Assembly: GCF_000272405.2 (NCBI RefSeq) | Contig: NZ_AJZM02000258.1 | Location: 1 to 16,960 of the forward strand | DNA length: 16,960 nt | From: Vibrio tasmaniensis 1F-187 | GTDB taxonomy: Bacteria > Pseudomonadota > Gammaproteobacteria > Enterobacterales > Vibrionaceae | Direction of reading: 5' to 3' | Part shown: positions 7,820 to 13,195 of the stretch, piece by piece | Position numbering within the stretch: position 1 is the stretch's first letter | How the letters are laid out: each line of letters opens with the position of its first letter | The notes under the pieces: model-generated | Databases searched by the model: none | The model's input: only the letters and a program-made list of their open reading frames with translations | Told to the model about the DNA's origin: nothing | Program-made: the position numbers and the translations under genes

Positions 7820-8130
7820 ATAACCCTGAAAAATAATGTATGGGAATTTATTAATAATGATAATTGTATCACGCTTTTTAATGATTTTATCATTGACTTA
7901 TAACCCACCAACCTAAACAGACCAGTTCAAACTGCGATCGTTCCTCAACTATTTTGTAATGGAATAGCAACATAACTTGATCAATTAAACAATTCACCAG
8001 CATAGAGTGAAGCGAAATTGATACAGATCTCGCAGCACGCGAACGGTGCTGATGGACTTTCAACCAAAATAAGCTTACAACCACTTACATTGTTGAAAGA
8101 TATGTTATTTTTCTTTTTGATTAAAAACAA
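7820..8130. other. Intergenic region upstream of the chemoreceptor
   Basis: About 310 bp with no convincing gene. It holds an AT-rich Fur-box-like element (7853-7871), a perfect 15-bp palindrome AATGATTTTATCATT (7880-7894) and an 8-bp inverted repeat CTTTCAAC/GTTGAAAG (8057-8064, 8092-8099) with a 27-base loop. The chemoreceptor promoter must lie here, on the minus strand. Confidence 0.5.
7853..7871. promoter_or_regulatory. Possible Fur-box-like element
   Basis: AATAATGATAATTGTATCA has an unbroken 11-base match (ATAATGATAAT) to the first part of the 19-bp Fur consensus, but the third hexamer is poor (12/19 overall). It lies about 35-50 bp upstream of the chemoreceptor ATG, next to a 15-bp palindrome. 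In AT-rich DNA this could be chance. Confidence 0.25.
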
Positions 8131-8158
8131 AAAATAGCCGCTAGTTAGCGGCTATTTT
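8131..8158. terminator. Intrinsic terminator, A/T-flanked on both sides
   Basis: A perfect 12-bp stem (8131-8142 with 8147-8158) encloses a four-base loop (AGTT). The minus strand continues with a T-rich tail, so it most likely ends the LysR-dehydrogenase transcript, although 100 bp separate it from the stop codon. It shares the AAAATAGCCGCT stem sequence with the terminator at 6121-6147. Confidence 0.85.
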
Positions 8159-8182
8159 GTCAAAACAGAGCGAAGCTTCGAC

Positions 8183-8279
8183 GACTTTTAGTCTCTCTAC
8201 TTAATCTCGTCTACTATTCAAACTCTTCTATTTCTTAGTTTCTTCTACTTTTTCGTCTCTTCTACTTCTTAGTCTCTTC
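8183..8279 (-). repeat. 17-bp degenerate tandem repeat at the 3' end of the dehydrogenase gene
   Basis: Read on the minus strand, unit 1 (GAAGAGACTAAGAAGTA, 8263-8279) encodes the last residues of the dehydrogenase and part of its stop. Unit 2 (8246-8262) and unit 3 (8229-8245) each match it at 15/17, and unit 4 (8212-8228) at 12/17. Two shorter, decayed copies follow (about 8198-8211 and 8183-8197). The array fills the space between stop codon and terminator. Confidence 0.85.
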
Positions 8280-9137
8280 AACTACAGCTTTCATCAATAC
8301 TGATGTATCCATGCGACCTTGTCCTTGGGCAGACAGTGTCTTGTAGGCGTTGTTGGTCTTTTCCGTCAAAGGAAGTTGGATGCCTTGGCGTTCTGCTTCA
8401 TCTAGGCAGAAACCTAAGTCTTTGATCATCCAATCAATGGCAAAGCCGAAATCGAATTTATCTTGCGCCATTGTGGTCGCGCGGTTTTCCATCTGCCATG
8501 AACCGGCAGCGCCATTTTTAAGGCAATCAACCAGAGTTGGGATATCAAGACCTGGTTTCTCTGCAAGTACCAAACCTTCAGAAAGACCATTCAATACACC
8601 TGCAATGCAGATCTGATTGACCATCTTTGCGCGTTGGCCTTGGCCTACTTTACCCATCAGAACTGACGACTTACCGTAAGCTTCGAACACAGGTTGAAGG
8701 TCGTTGAAAAGCGCTTGTTCTCCGCCACACATGATGGTTAGCACGCCGTTTTCTGCGCCCGCTTGGCCACCAGATACAGGCGCGTCCATAAAGCGAACAC
8801 CAGCTTGCTTCGCTGCCACTTCAAGCTCTTCAGACAGCACAGCAGACGTTGTAGTGTGGTCGACAAGAATCGCGTTTGGCTTCATTGCTGCCAATGCGCC
8901 TGTTTCGCTGGTTGTCATGCTGCGTACGTCGTCATCATTACCTACACAAACCAATACCACGTCAGCTTCTGCGACACACTCAGCCACAGATTCTGCCGTT
9001 TTACCTTGGTGTTTATCAGCCCAGTCTAATGCTTTGTTGTGAGTGCGGTTAAACACCGTTACTTCAAAACCGGCTTTGACTAGGTGGCCTGCCATTGGGA
9101 AGCCCATAACGCCTAGCCCGATAAAACTTACTTTCAT
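8262..9137 (-). CDS. NAD(P)-dependent beta-hydroxyacid dehydrogenase (3-hydroxyisobutyrate dehydrogenase / tartronate semialdehyde reductase family)
   Basis: This 291-residue protein is the usual length for the family. It has the N-terminal Rossmann motif GLGVMGFPMA (7-16), the substrate-binding signature DAPVSGGQAGAENG (118-131), the catalytic segment GQGQRAKMVNQ with Lys171, GAAGSW (209-214) and the Lys239-Asp pair. The residues after the second strand are NRT (30-32), which in relatives such as GLYR1-type reductases favours NADPH; that is inference. Members reduce or oxidise 3-hydroxyisobutyrate, tartronate semialdehyde, succinic semialdehyde or glyoxylate, and the sequence alone does not decide. 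The ATG has an AAGGAG site, and the TAA of the LysR gene lies 12 bp upstream, so the two are one transcript. The last codons form the first unit of a 17-bp tandem repeat that continues past the stop. Confidence 0.9.
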   Translation of the reverse strand: MKVSFIGLGVMGFPMAGHLVKAGFEVTVFNRTHNKALDWADKHQGKTAESVAECVAEADVVLVCVGNDDDVRSMTTSETGALAAMKPNAILVDHTTTSAVLSEELEVAAKQAGVRFMDAPVSGGQAGAENGVLTIMCGGEQALFNDLQPVFEAYGKSSVLMGKVGQGQRAKMVNQICIAGVLNGLSEGLVLAEKPGLDIPTLVDCLKNGAAGSWQMENRATTMAQDKFDFGFAIDWMIKDLGFCLDEAERQGIQLPLTEKTNNAYKTLSAQGQGRMDTSVLMKAVVEETKK

Positions 9138-9149
9138 TTCTTTCTCCTT

Positions 9150-10052
9150 TTATTTGACCAAGTCATCGCTATGAAAAGATCGAACACTCTCAATCAACGC
9201 ATCAATAAGCAGGGTCAAAGCCTTTGGCTGATATTTTCTTTCTTTGTACACTAAATACGCTTGGCGATCACCCCGATGATACTCAGGGAGCACTTGAATC
9301 AAATTCATCTCAGGGGATACATGACGAAAAGGCAATGAAGCAAGCCCCAAGCCTTTTTGCGCGGCCGCCGCTACCGCATGAATATCGTTGACAATGAACT
9401 TGGGTTTAATCGTGATCATCTGTTCCAAGCGGTCGGATTTGTAGAGTGGCATATCAAACACATCATCAACGTTGATCCAGTCTTGAAGCTCTAGGTCGTC
9501 CGGCTTTTCAATCGTCTCACGCGAATCTAAGTATTCTTGGCTCGCGAAAAATCCGTGTTTGGCTTTGAAAAGTGGACGAGCAATCATGCCTTCCATCTCT
9601 GAGATCTTAAACGTGATCAGTAAGTCACGGTCGGTCTGCGGGATAAACTGTTGCTGGCTCAAGGTAAGGTCGAGCTGAACGTTCGGATATTGAGTGAGGA
9701 ATTGCTCTACCATCGACCTTAAAAAGCCACTATAGAAGTTGTGAGGTACGGCGAGCTTTATCTTGCCTTGAATAGCGTCACGCTCTTCTAGCAAGCTATT
9801 AAAGCCCTGATGAATCGACTCCATGCCGCTGCTCAGTGCAGAAAAGGCCGCCTCGCCGTCTTTGGTGGCCACCAGCTCACGACCTTTCTTTTCTAAAAGT
9901 CGGATATTCAGGCGATCTTCCAATGCGGTTAGCCTACGCGACATAGTCGACACTGGGAGTTGCAGCCGTTTAGAAGCCGATAGCAAAGAGCCCTCTTCAA
10001 CCACTGCACAGAATAAGAACAGATCATCAATGTTTCCAAATATGAAATTCAT
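9150..10052 (-). CDS. LysR-family transcriptional regulator
   Basis: About 300 residues. A winged helix-turn-helix sits at the N terminus (NIDDLFLFCAVVEEGSLLSA, then SKRLQLPVSTMSRRLTALED), followed by a linker helix and a LysR substrate-binding domain starting about residue 90 (KIKLAVPHNFYSGFL). The PVSTMSRRLTALE recognition helix and the small DUF2798 neighbour resemble Vibrio regulators of this type. Start choice: the ATG at 10052 gives the usual short lead-in to the HTH; an in-frame ATG at 10079 adds nine residues. Neither has a good ribosome binding site, so the start is uncertain. The gene is divergent from a DUF2798-type gene and co-directional with the dehydrogenase 12 bp downstream. 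Either or both could be targets. The effector is unknown. Confidence 0.92.
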   Translation of the reverse strand: MNFIFGNIDDLFLFCAVVEEGSLLSASKRLQLPVSTMSRRLTALEDRLNIRLLEKKGRELVATKDGEAAFSALSSGMESIHQGFNSLLEERDAIQGKIKLAVPHNFYSGFLRSMVEQFLTQYPNVQLDLTLSQQQFIPQTDRDLLITFKISEMEGMIARPLFKAKHGFFASQEYLDSRETIEKPDDLELQDWINVDDVFDMPLYKSDRLEQMITIKPKFIVNDIHAVAAAAQKGLGLASLPFRHVSPEMNLIQVLPEYHRGDRQAYLVYKERKYQPKALTLLIDALIESVRSFHSDDLVK

Positions 10053-10136
10053 ACTTCTATATGTGCCTATTTTTCTCATTAATGGATAGATGTAACCTTA
10101 TCTCATCAACAACAGAAAATCACGGGAGAACACAGT

Positions 10137-10388
10137 ATGAACAACAAACAATTTTGGGTAACCGCGATTTTATCCTCCCTGACCATGGCGACTATCATGT
10201 CTGGGTTAATTTCTGGCTACAAAATGGGATTCAACCCCGAGTGGCCGCCAATCTGGCTACAAAGCTTTTTCATTGCTTGGCCGTGTGCTATCACGCTCAA
10301 CCTCACCGTGCTTCCTTTGATCAGAAAACTCTCAGCATGGATTTGTCGCCCGAGAGCGCTTTGCATACCTGATGTCACGGAACGATGA
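10137..10388 (+). CDS. Small membrane protein, DUF2798 family
   Basis: 83 residues with two predicted membrane helices (about 7-27 and 41-63) separated by a short GYKMGFNPEWPPIW loop. The FxxAWPxAxxxNL pattern of the second helix (46-56) matches the DUF2798 family as I know it. The function is not established. GGGAGA lies seven bases before the ATG. It is divergent from the LysR gene with about 85 bp between starts, a common arrangement for a LysR target, so regulation by that protein is plausible. Its TGA stop overlaps the first unit of a 14-bp tandem repeat, and a bidirectional terminator lies about 105 bp downstream. Confidence 0.85.
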   Translation: MNNKQFWVTAILSSLTMATIMSGLISGYKMGFNPEWPPIWLQSFFIAWPCAITLNLTVLPLIRKLSAWICRPRALCIPDVTER

Positions 10389-10456
10389 TCAAGGACTTAT
10401 GCTCTAGGAGCTATGATCTAGAAGCTGCCATCAAGGGGTTGCGATCAAAGAGTCAT
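10387..10456 (+). repeat. 14-bp tandem repeat, five units, overlapping the DUF2798 stop codon
   Basis: Five head-to-tail 14-mers with no gaps: 10387-10400 gatcaaggacttat, 10401-10414 gctctaggagctat, 10415-10428 gatctagaagctgc, 10429-10442 catcaaggggttgc and 10443-10456 gatcaaagagtcat. Each matches the consensus GATCAAGGAGCTAT at 9-12 of 14 positions. The 14 bases just before it, the last codons of the gene, match at 9/14 and may be a decayed further unit. The TGA stop (10386-10388) uses the first two bases of unit 1. Confidence 0.8.
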
Positions 10457-10488
10457 TCTCACGGATAAACGTCTGAATTACGCCCATA

Positions 10489-10517
10489 AAAAAACCGAGC
10501 ACTAGGCTCGGTTTTTT
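10489..10517. terminator. Bidirectional intrinsic terminator
   Basis: A CCGAGC/GCTCGG stem (10495-10500, 10506-10511) is flanked by A6 on the left and T6 on the right, so it gives a T tail on both strands. It lies between the convergent DUF2798 and YebC-family genes and can serve both. Confidence 0.9.
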
Positions 10518-10548
10518 GTATTCTACATTCTACTCACAAGAGCAAAGC

Positions 10549-10567
10549 TATCAATTATAGATTGATA
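10549..10567. repeat. Perfect inverted repeat touching the YebC-family stop codon
   Basis: TATCAAT-TATAG-ATTGATA is a 7-bp perfect inverted repeat whose right edge is the base next to the stop codon (complement 10568-10570). It has no T tract and few GC pairs, so it is probably not a terminator by itself. It may protect the mRNA 3' end or be chance. Confidence 0.4.
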
Positions 10568-11284
10568 TTACAGCTCAGCGTTGTGGTAAACCTGCTGAAC
10601 GTCATCACAGTCGTCAAGCATGTCTAAGAACTTCTGGAATTTCTCAGAATCTTCTTCAGCTACTGGCGTAGTTGTTTGAGGAACGAAAGTGATTTCCTCG
10701 ACGTCTAGCGTTAGGTCTGGGAACGCAGCGTTTAGTGCTGTCTTCGTTTTGAAGAACTCAGTCGTTGGAGCGAATACAGTGATAACACCGTCTTCTAGCT
10801 CAACGTCAGTCACGTCTACGTCTTCCATCATCAGCATTTCTAGGATGATCTCGTCATCTTCGCCTGCAAACTGGAATACAGCTTGGTGAGCGAACATGTG
10901 AGAAACAGTACCTTCAACACCGATTTTCGCGCCAGTTTTAACGAAACATTGGCGAACGTCTTGGAAAGTACGGTTGCCGTTGTCAGTTAGACAGTCAACG
11001 ATTACGCTTGTGCCACCTGGGCCAAAACCTTCGTAACGAGCTGGTTGGAAGTCTTCACCGCCGCCGCCGTTCGCTTTATCGATCGCTTTGTCGATAACGT
11101 GAGCGGGTACTTGGTCTTTCTTCGCTTTAGCAATCAGGTGCTTAAGAGGTAAGTTCATGTCTGGGTCAGAGCTACCGTTCTTAGCCAGTACGTAAATCTC
11201 TTTACCGTATTTAGAATAAACTTTAATTTTTGCGCCTGCAGTTTTCGCCATTGAGGCCTTGCGCACTTCAAAACTTCTTCCCAT
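10568..11284 (-). CDS. YebC/PmpR-family protein, YeeN type
   Basis: This 238-residue protein has the length and overall pattern of E. coli YeeN: N-terminal [19 protein letters not shown], then [29 protein letters not shown] (58-75), [19 protein letters not shown] (84-102) and [11 protein letters not shown]. It ends with the family signature [12 protein letters not shown]. YebC-family proteins have been described as DNA-binding regulators (PmpR) and, more recently, as ribosome-associated factors easing translation of proline-rich stretches; which applies to the YeeN branch is not settled. GAGAAG precedes the ATG at a suitable distance. The gene is convergent with the DUF2798 gene across a shared terminator and appears monocistronic. 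Family assignment is firm. Confidence 0.95.
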   Translation of the reverse strand: MGRSFEVRKASMAKTAGAKIKVYSKYGKEIYVLAKNGSSDPDMNLPLKHLIAKAKKDQVPAHVIDKAIDKANGGGGEDFQPARYEGFGPGGTSVIVDCLTDNGNRTFQDVRQCFVKTGAKIGVEGTVSHMFAHQAVFQFAGEDDEIILEMLMMEDVDVTDVELEDGVITVFAPTTEFFKTKTALNAAFPDLTLDVEEITFVPQTTTPVAEEDSEKFQKFLDMLDDCDDVQQVYHNAEL

Positions 11285-11380
11285 CGGGATCTTCTCTCTG
11301 ATTCAATTAACGGTGCAAATTCTAGCAAATTACTGTGTCATTTCAATTCAACAGCTTTGCTGGGTAAGGTTTATCTGCGT

Positions 11381-11590
11381 TTATGCGACACCCATTACCC
11401 GTTTGTATTTTTCAACAGACTGATCAAACCAAGCCTTTTCTTCTGGATCACCTAGCTTCATTGCTTCTTCAACAATGGCTTCAGGGCCACATTTCGCTTG
11501 CTTCAGTTTCCAAACAAGAAACGATGCTTGCTTATCCAGTTCGATTTTATTTTTCTCACTGGGTGGAAGGAGTGAAAGGTTGATAGACAT
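11381..11590 (-). CDS. Small DUF3283-family protein
   Basis: 69 residues beginning MSINLSLLPPSEKNKIELDK, helical and charged, with a KCGPEAIVEEAMKLGDPEE segment. It matches my recollection of the short Vibrio DUF3283 proteins; the function is unknown. The start at 11590 is favoured because GAAGG lies about six bases upstream and the protein then begins at the conserved Met. The same frame stays open to 11716, but those extra residues have no coding character. It is probably cytoplasmic, with no signal or membrane segment. It is monocistronic as far as can be seen, and no clear terminator was found in the ~95 bp to the YebC-family gene. Confidence 0.75.
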   Translation of the reverse strand: MSINLSLLPPSEKNKIELDKQASFLVWKLKQAKCGPEAIVEEAMKLGDPEEKAWFDQSVEKYKRVMGVA

Positions 11591-11758
11591 TATTAGCCTT
11601 CGTCTGTAATACGCTTGGCCGAGAAATATATCATAGAGCAGCCTCATAAAACCAATACTATGAGCAATAGTGGGGGTTGTAGGACGAGAAACCATCAAGT
11701 CGCTGATGCAGGTCAAGCTAGTTTGAGAGAAGTTATACCCTTGATGAGAAAGTATCGC

Positions 11759-11824
11759 TTATTCAACTCATACCATGAGCCGTTTAAACAGTTATTCGAC
11801 TCACCTAATGAGCCGAATAATTAG
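11759..11824. repeat. 33-bp direct duplication with a hairpin-forming second copy
   Basis: Two adjacent 33-bp units (11759-11791 and 11792-11824) are identical at 24 of 33 positions, sharing TTATTC, ACTCA and ATGAGCCG blocks. The second copy also folds into a hairpin: TTATTCG/CGAATAA arms (11792-11798, 11814-11820), one mismatch, then CTCA/TGAG and a CCTAA loop. It lies about 50 bp past the phhB stop and could act in 3'-end formation for phhA-phhB, although it has no T run. Confidence 0.55.
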
Positions 11825-11873
11825 ATAATCGCATCACAGAACCAAGAAAGACGCCTCCTCGAACCCCAAAAGT

Positions 11874-12212
11874 CTATTCACTCACGGCGAACACATCGCA
11901 ACGTGAGGCGCAGATGAAGTCATTTTTGTGCAGACCTTTGATTGAGTGGCTCCACCAAGTGACGGTGACTTTGCCCCACTCCAGTAAGATCGAAGGGTGG
12001 TGAAACTCTTCTTCCGCCAATTCTGACACTTTGTTGCTGAATGCCCACGCTTGTTTGTAGTTCTTAAACTTAAACACCTTCTCAAGCTGTGGGATGCTGT
12101 CTCTTTCGATGATTTGCCAATCAGACAACTCCAACAATAAAGACTGTTGCTCGTCTTTACTTAGGGCAATCGCGTCGATACTGCAGGCTTCGCATTTTTG
12201 TTCATTCAACAT
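11874..12212 (-). CDS. phhB: Pterin-4a-carbinolamine dehydratase
   Basis: 112 residues, the normal size. The active-site block [20 protein letters not shown] (68-87) with His71, His72 and Pro73, then [14 protein letters not shown] (86-99), is characteristic of PCD/DCoH. The enzyme dehydrates 4a-hydroxytetrahydrobiopterin formed by phenylalanine hydroxylase so that the cofactor can be re-reduced. The ATG at 12212 is chosen over one 45 bp upstream: it has AAGGA eight bases before it and gives the usual N terminus, overlapping the phhA 3' end by 11 bp (coupled translation). The second residue block ([17 protein letters not shown]) matches gammaproteobacterial PhhB. No obvious terminator follows. 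Confidence 0.95.
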   Translation of the reverse strand: MLNEQKCEACSIDAIALSKDEQQSLLLELSDWQIIERDSIPQLEKVFKFKNYKQAWAFSNKVSELAEEEFHHPSILLEWGKVTVTWWSHSIKGLHKNDFICASRCDVFAVSE

Positions 12213-12996
12213 GTGTTGGTTCCTTGGGTTCAAAAAGTGGTGGTAGTAACCCCGCATCGATGGCGAGATCAGCTTGCTGTAATAGGTTTTCCTGACTGAT
12301 TTGGAAGAGCTCAGACAGCTCGTCGATCACGTAATATTTCGGCTGCATGATGTCGATACGATAAGGAGTTCTTAACACTGTTTGCAGATCGAACCGCTCA
12401 CGAACCGCCAAATCACCACCCAATGCATACATGGTTTCCGCCGGAGACGAGAGAATACCACCGCCGTAAATTTTCAGTTTTTGTCCCTCTTTTACTAAAC
12501 CGAACTCAACCGTAAACCAATACAAACGGGCAAGATAGGCGCGCTGTTTAGATGTAGCGGCTTGGCCTAGTTTTCCATAATGCTCAGTGAAAGCCGCGAA
12601 ATCGGCATTGGTGAGCATGGCACAGTGGCCGAAAATTTCATGAAAGAAATCAGGTTCTTGTAAGTAATCGAACTCATCTCGCGTTCTCAGAAATGTCGCA
12701 ACTGGGAATTTTTTATTAGCGAGCAAATCAAAGAATCGGTCGAAATCGATCAATGCGGGCACAGGCTGAACCTGCCAACCTGTTGTTTCCATTAGCACCT
12801 TATTTATCTCTGGAAGCTGAGGGACTCTGTCTAATGGCAGATCCAGCAGGGTCAAACCGTGCAAATAAGCATCGCATGCGCGGTCATTAATGGCGTCCAG
12901 TTGCCTTTTCACTAAGTCGTGCCAAATGGCGTCTTCTTCGAGGCTCCACTCAACCCATCCCTCTTGGCTCACGGGCTTAGAATGATATTGAGTCAT
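12202..12996 (-). CDS. phhA: Phenylalanine 4-monooxygenase
   Basis: This 264-residue monomeric bacterial phenylalanine hydroxylase is the normal length. The iron ligands of the 2-His-1-carboxylate facial triad are visible: His119 and His124 in DFFHEIFGH, and Glu164 in WFTVEFGL. Other conserved blocks are [28 protein letters not shown] (177-188) and the C-terminal [10 protein letters not shown]. It converts phenylalanine to tyrosine using O2 and tetrahydropterin in the cytoplasm; PhhB, overlapping downstream, regenerates the pterin. The ribosome binding site AGGAGGT is essentially perfect. A TyrR-type operator lies about 90 bp upstream of the ATG, and a TATAAG hexamer at complement 13042-13047 could be its -10, with a poor -35 as expected for an activated promoter. 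Confidence 0.97.
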   Translation of the reverse strand: MTQYHSKPVSQEGWVEWSLEEDAIWHDLVKRQLDAINDRACDAYLHGLTLLDLPLDRVPQLPEINKVLMETTGWQVQPVPALIDFDRFFDLLANKKFPVATFLRTRDEFDYLQEPDFFHEIFGHCAMLTNADFAAFTEHYGKLGQAATSKQRAYLARLYWFTVEFGLVKEGQKLKIYGGGILSSPAETMYALGGDLAVRERFDLQTVLRTPYRIDIMQPKYYVIDELSELFQISQENLLQQADLAIDAGLLPPLFEPKEPTHVE

Positions 12997-13041
12997 TACA
13001 CACCTCCTTTCGAATGTCTCACTTTAAGCCTATCTCCACTC

Positions 13042-13047
13042 CTTATA
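13042..13047 (-). promoter_or_regulatory. Candidate -10 of the phhA promoter
   Basis: TATAAG on the minus strand, in a GC-richer stretch, about 45 bp before the phhA ATG. No acceptable -35 lies 16-18 bp upstream. If transcription starts about seven bases downstream, the TyrR box is centred near -58, a usual place for TyrR to activate. Confidence 0.35.
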
Positions 13048-13084
13048 TCCGCCAATTTGCGCGATTTTTCGAAACAAGCGATTG

Positions 13085-13102
13085 TGTAACATTTTGTTTA
13101 CA
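13085..13102. promoter_or_regulatory. TyrR box between phhA and acetoacetyl-CoA synthetase
   Basis: TGTAAC-N6-TTTACA matches the TyrR consensus TGTAAA-N6-TTTACA at 11 of 12 defined bases, including the key G and C. TyrR is the aromatic amino acid-responsive regulator of gammaproteobacteria and its relative PhhR controls phh genes in Pseudomonas. The position in the divergent promoter region of phhA fits well. Confidence 0.7.
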
Positions 13103-13125
13103 CAGTTCCGACGCACCCTTATTTT
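13097..13125 (+). promoter_or_regulatory. Candidate sigma70 promoter of the acetoacetyl-CoA synthetase gene
   Basis: TTTACA (13097-13102, 5/6 to TTGACA), a 17-bp spacer and TATTTT (13120-13125, 4/6). The -35 coincides with the right arm of the TyrR box, so TyrR binding would block this promoter. Inferred from spacing only. Confidence 0.4.
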
Positions 13126-13170
13126 GCTGATCTTTTGACTTTGTAAAACCTAAATACCAGACTGAAATCG

Positions 13171-13185
13171 TTAACATTTTGTTAA
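13171..13185. promoter_or_regulatory. Palindrome TTAACATTTTGTTAA just upstream of the synthetase start
   Basis: A perfect 6+3+6 inverted repeat ending 10 bp before the ATG. It shares the 12-mer TAACATTTTGTT with the TyrR box, 85 bp away (about eight helical turns). As a TyrR box it lacks the key G and C, so it may be a weak secondary site or a site for another regulator; occupancy would obstruct translation initiation or elongation by RNA polymerase. Confidence 0.35.
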
Positions 13186-13195
13186 AGGTAAAGGA

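Noticed and set aside
7890..8084. 64-residue open frame on the minus strand upstream of the chemoreceptor
   Set aside because: No ribosome binding site or protein-like composition was seen, and it overlaps the likely chemoreceptor promoter region.
8704..9042. Long open frames on the plus strand opposite the dehydrogenase
   Set aside because: The minus-strand frame has all family motifs; the opposite frames are antisense shadows without ribosome binding sites or domains.
10080..10136. A specific LysR operator (T-N11-A) between the LysR and DUF2798 genes
   Set aside because: A GATA...TATC inverted repeat is present, but the spacing does not fit T-N11-A cleanly, so it was not annotated.
11615..11824. 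69-codon plus-strand frame starting at TTG, ending in a repeated LFNSYHEPFKQ / LFDSPNEPNN pattern
   Set aside because: No ribosome binding site, unusual start, and the peptide repeat simply reflects the 33-bp DNA duplication. Kept as a repeat, not a gene.
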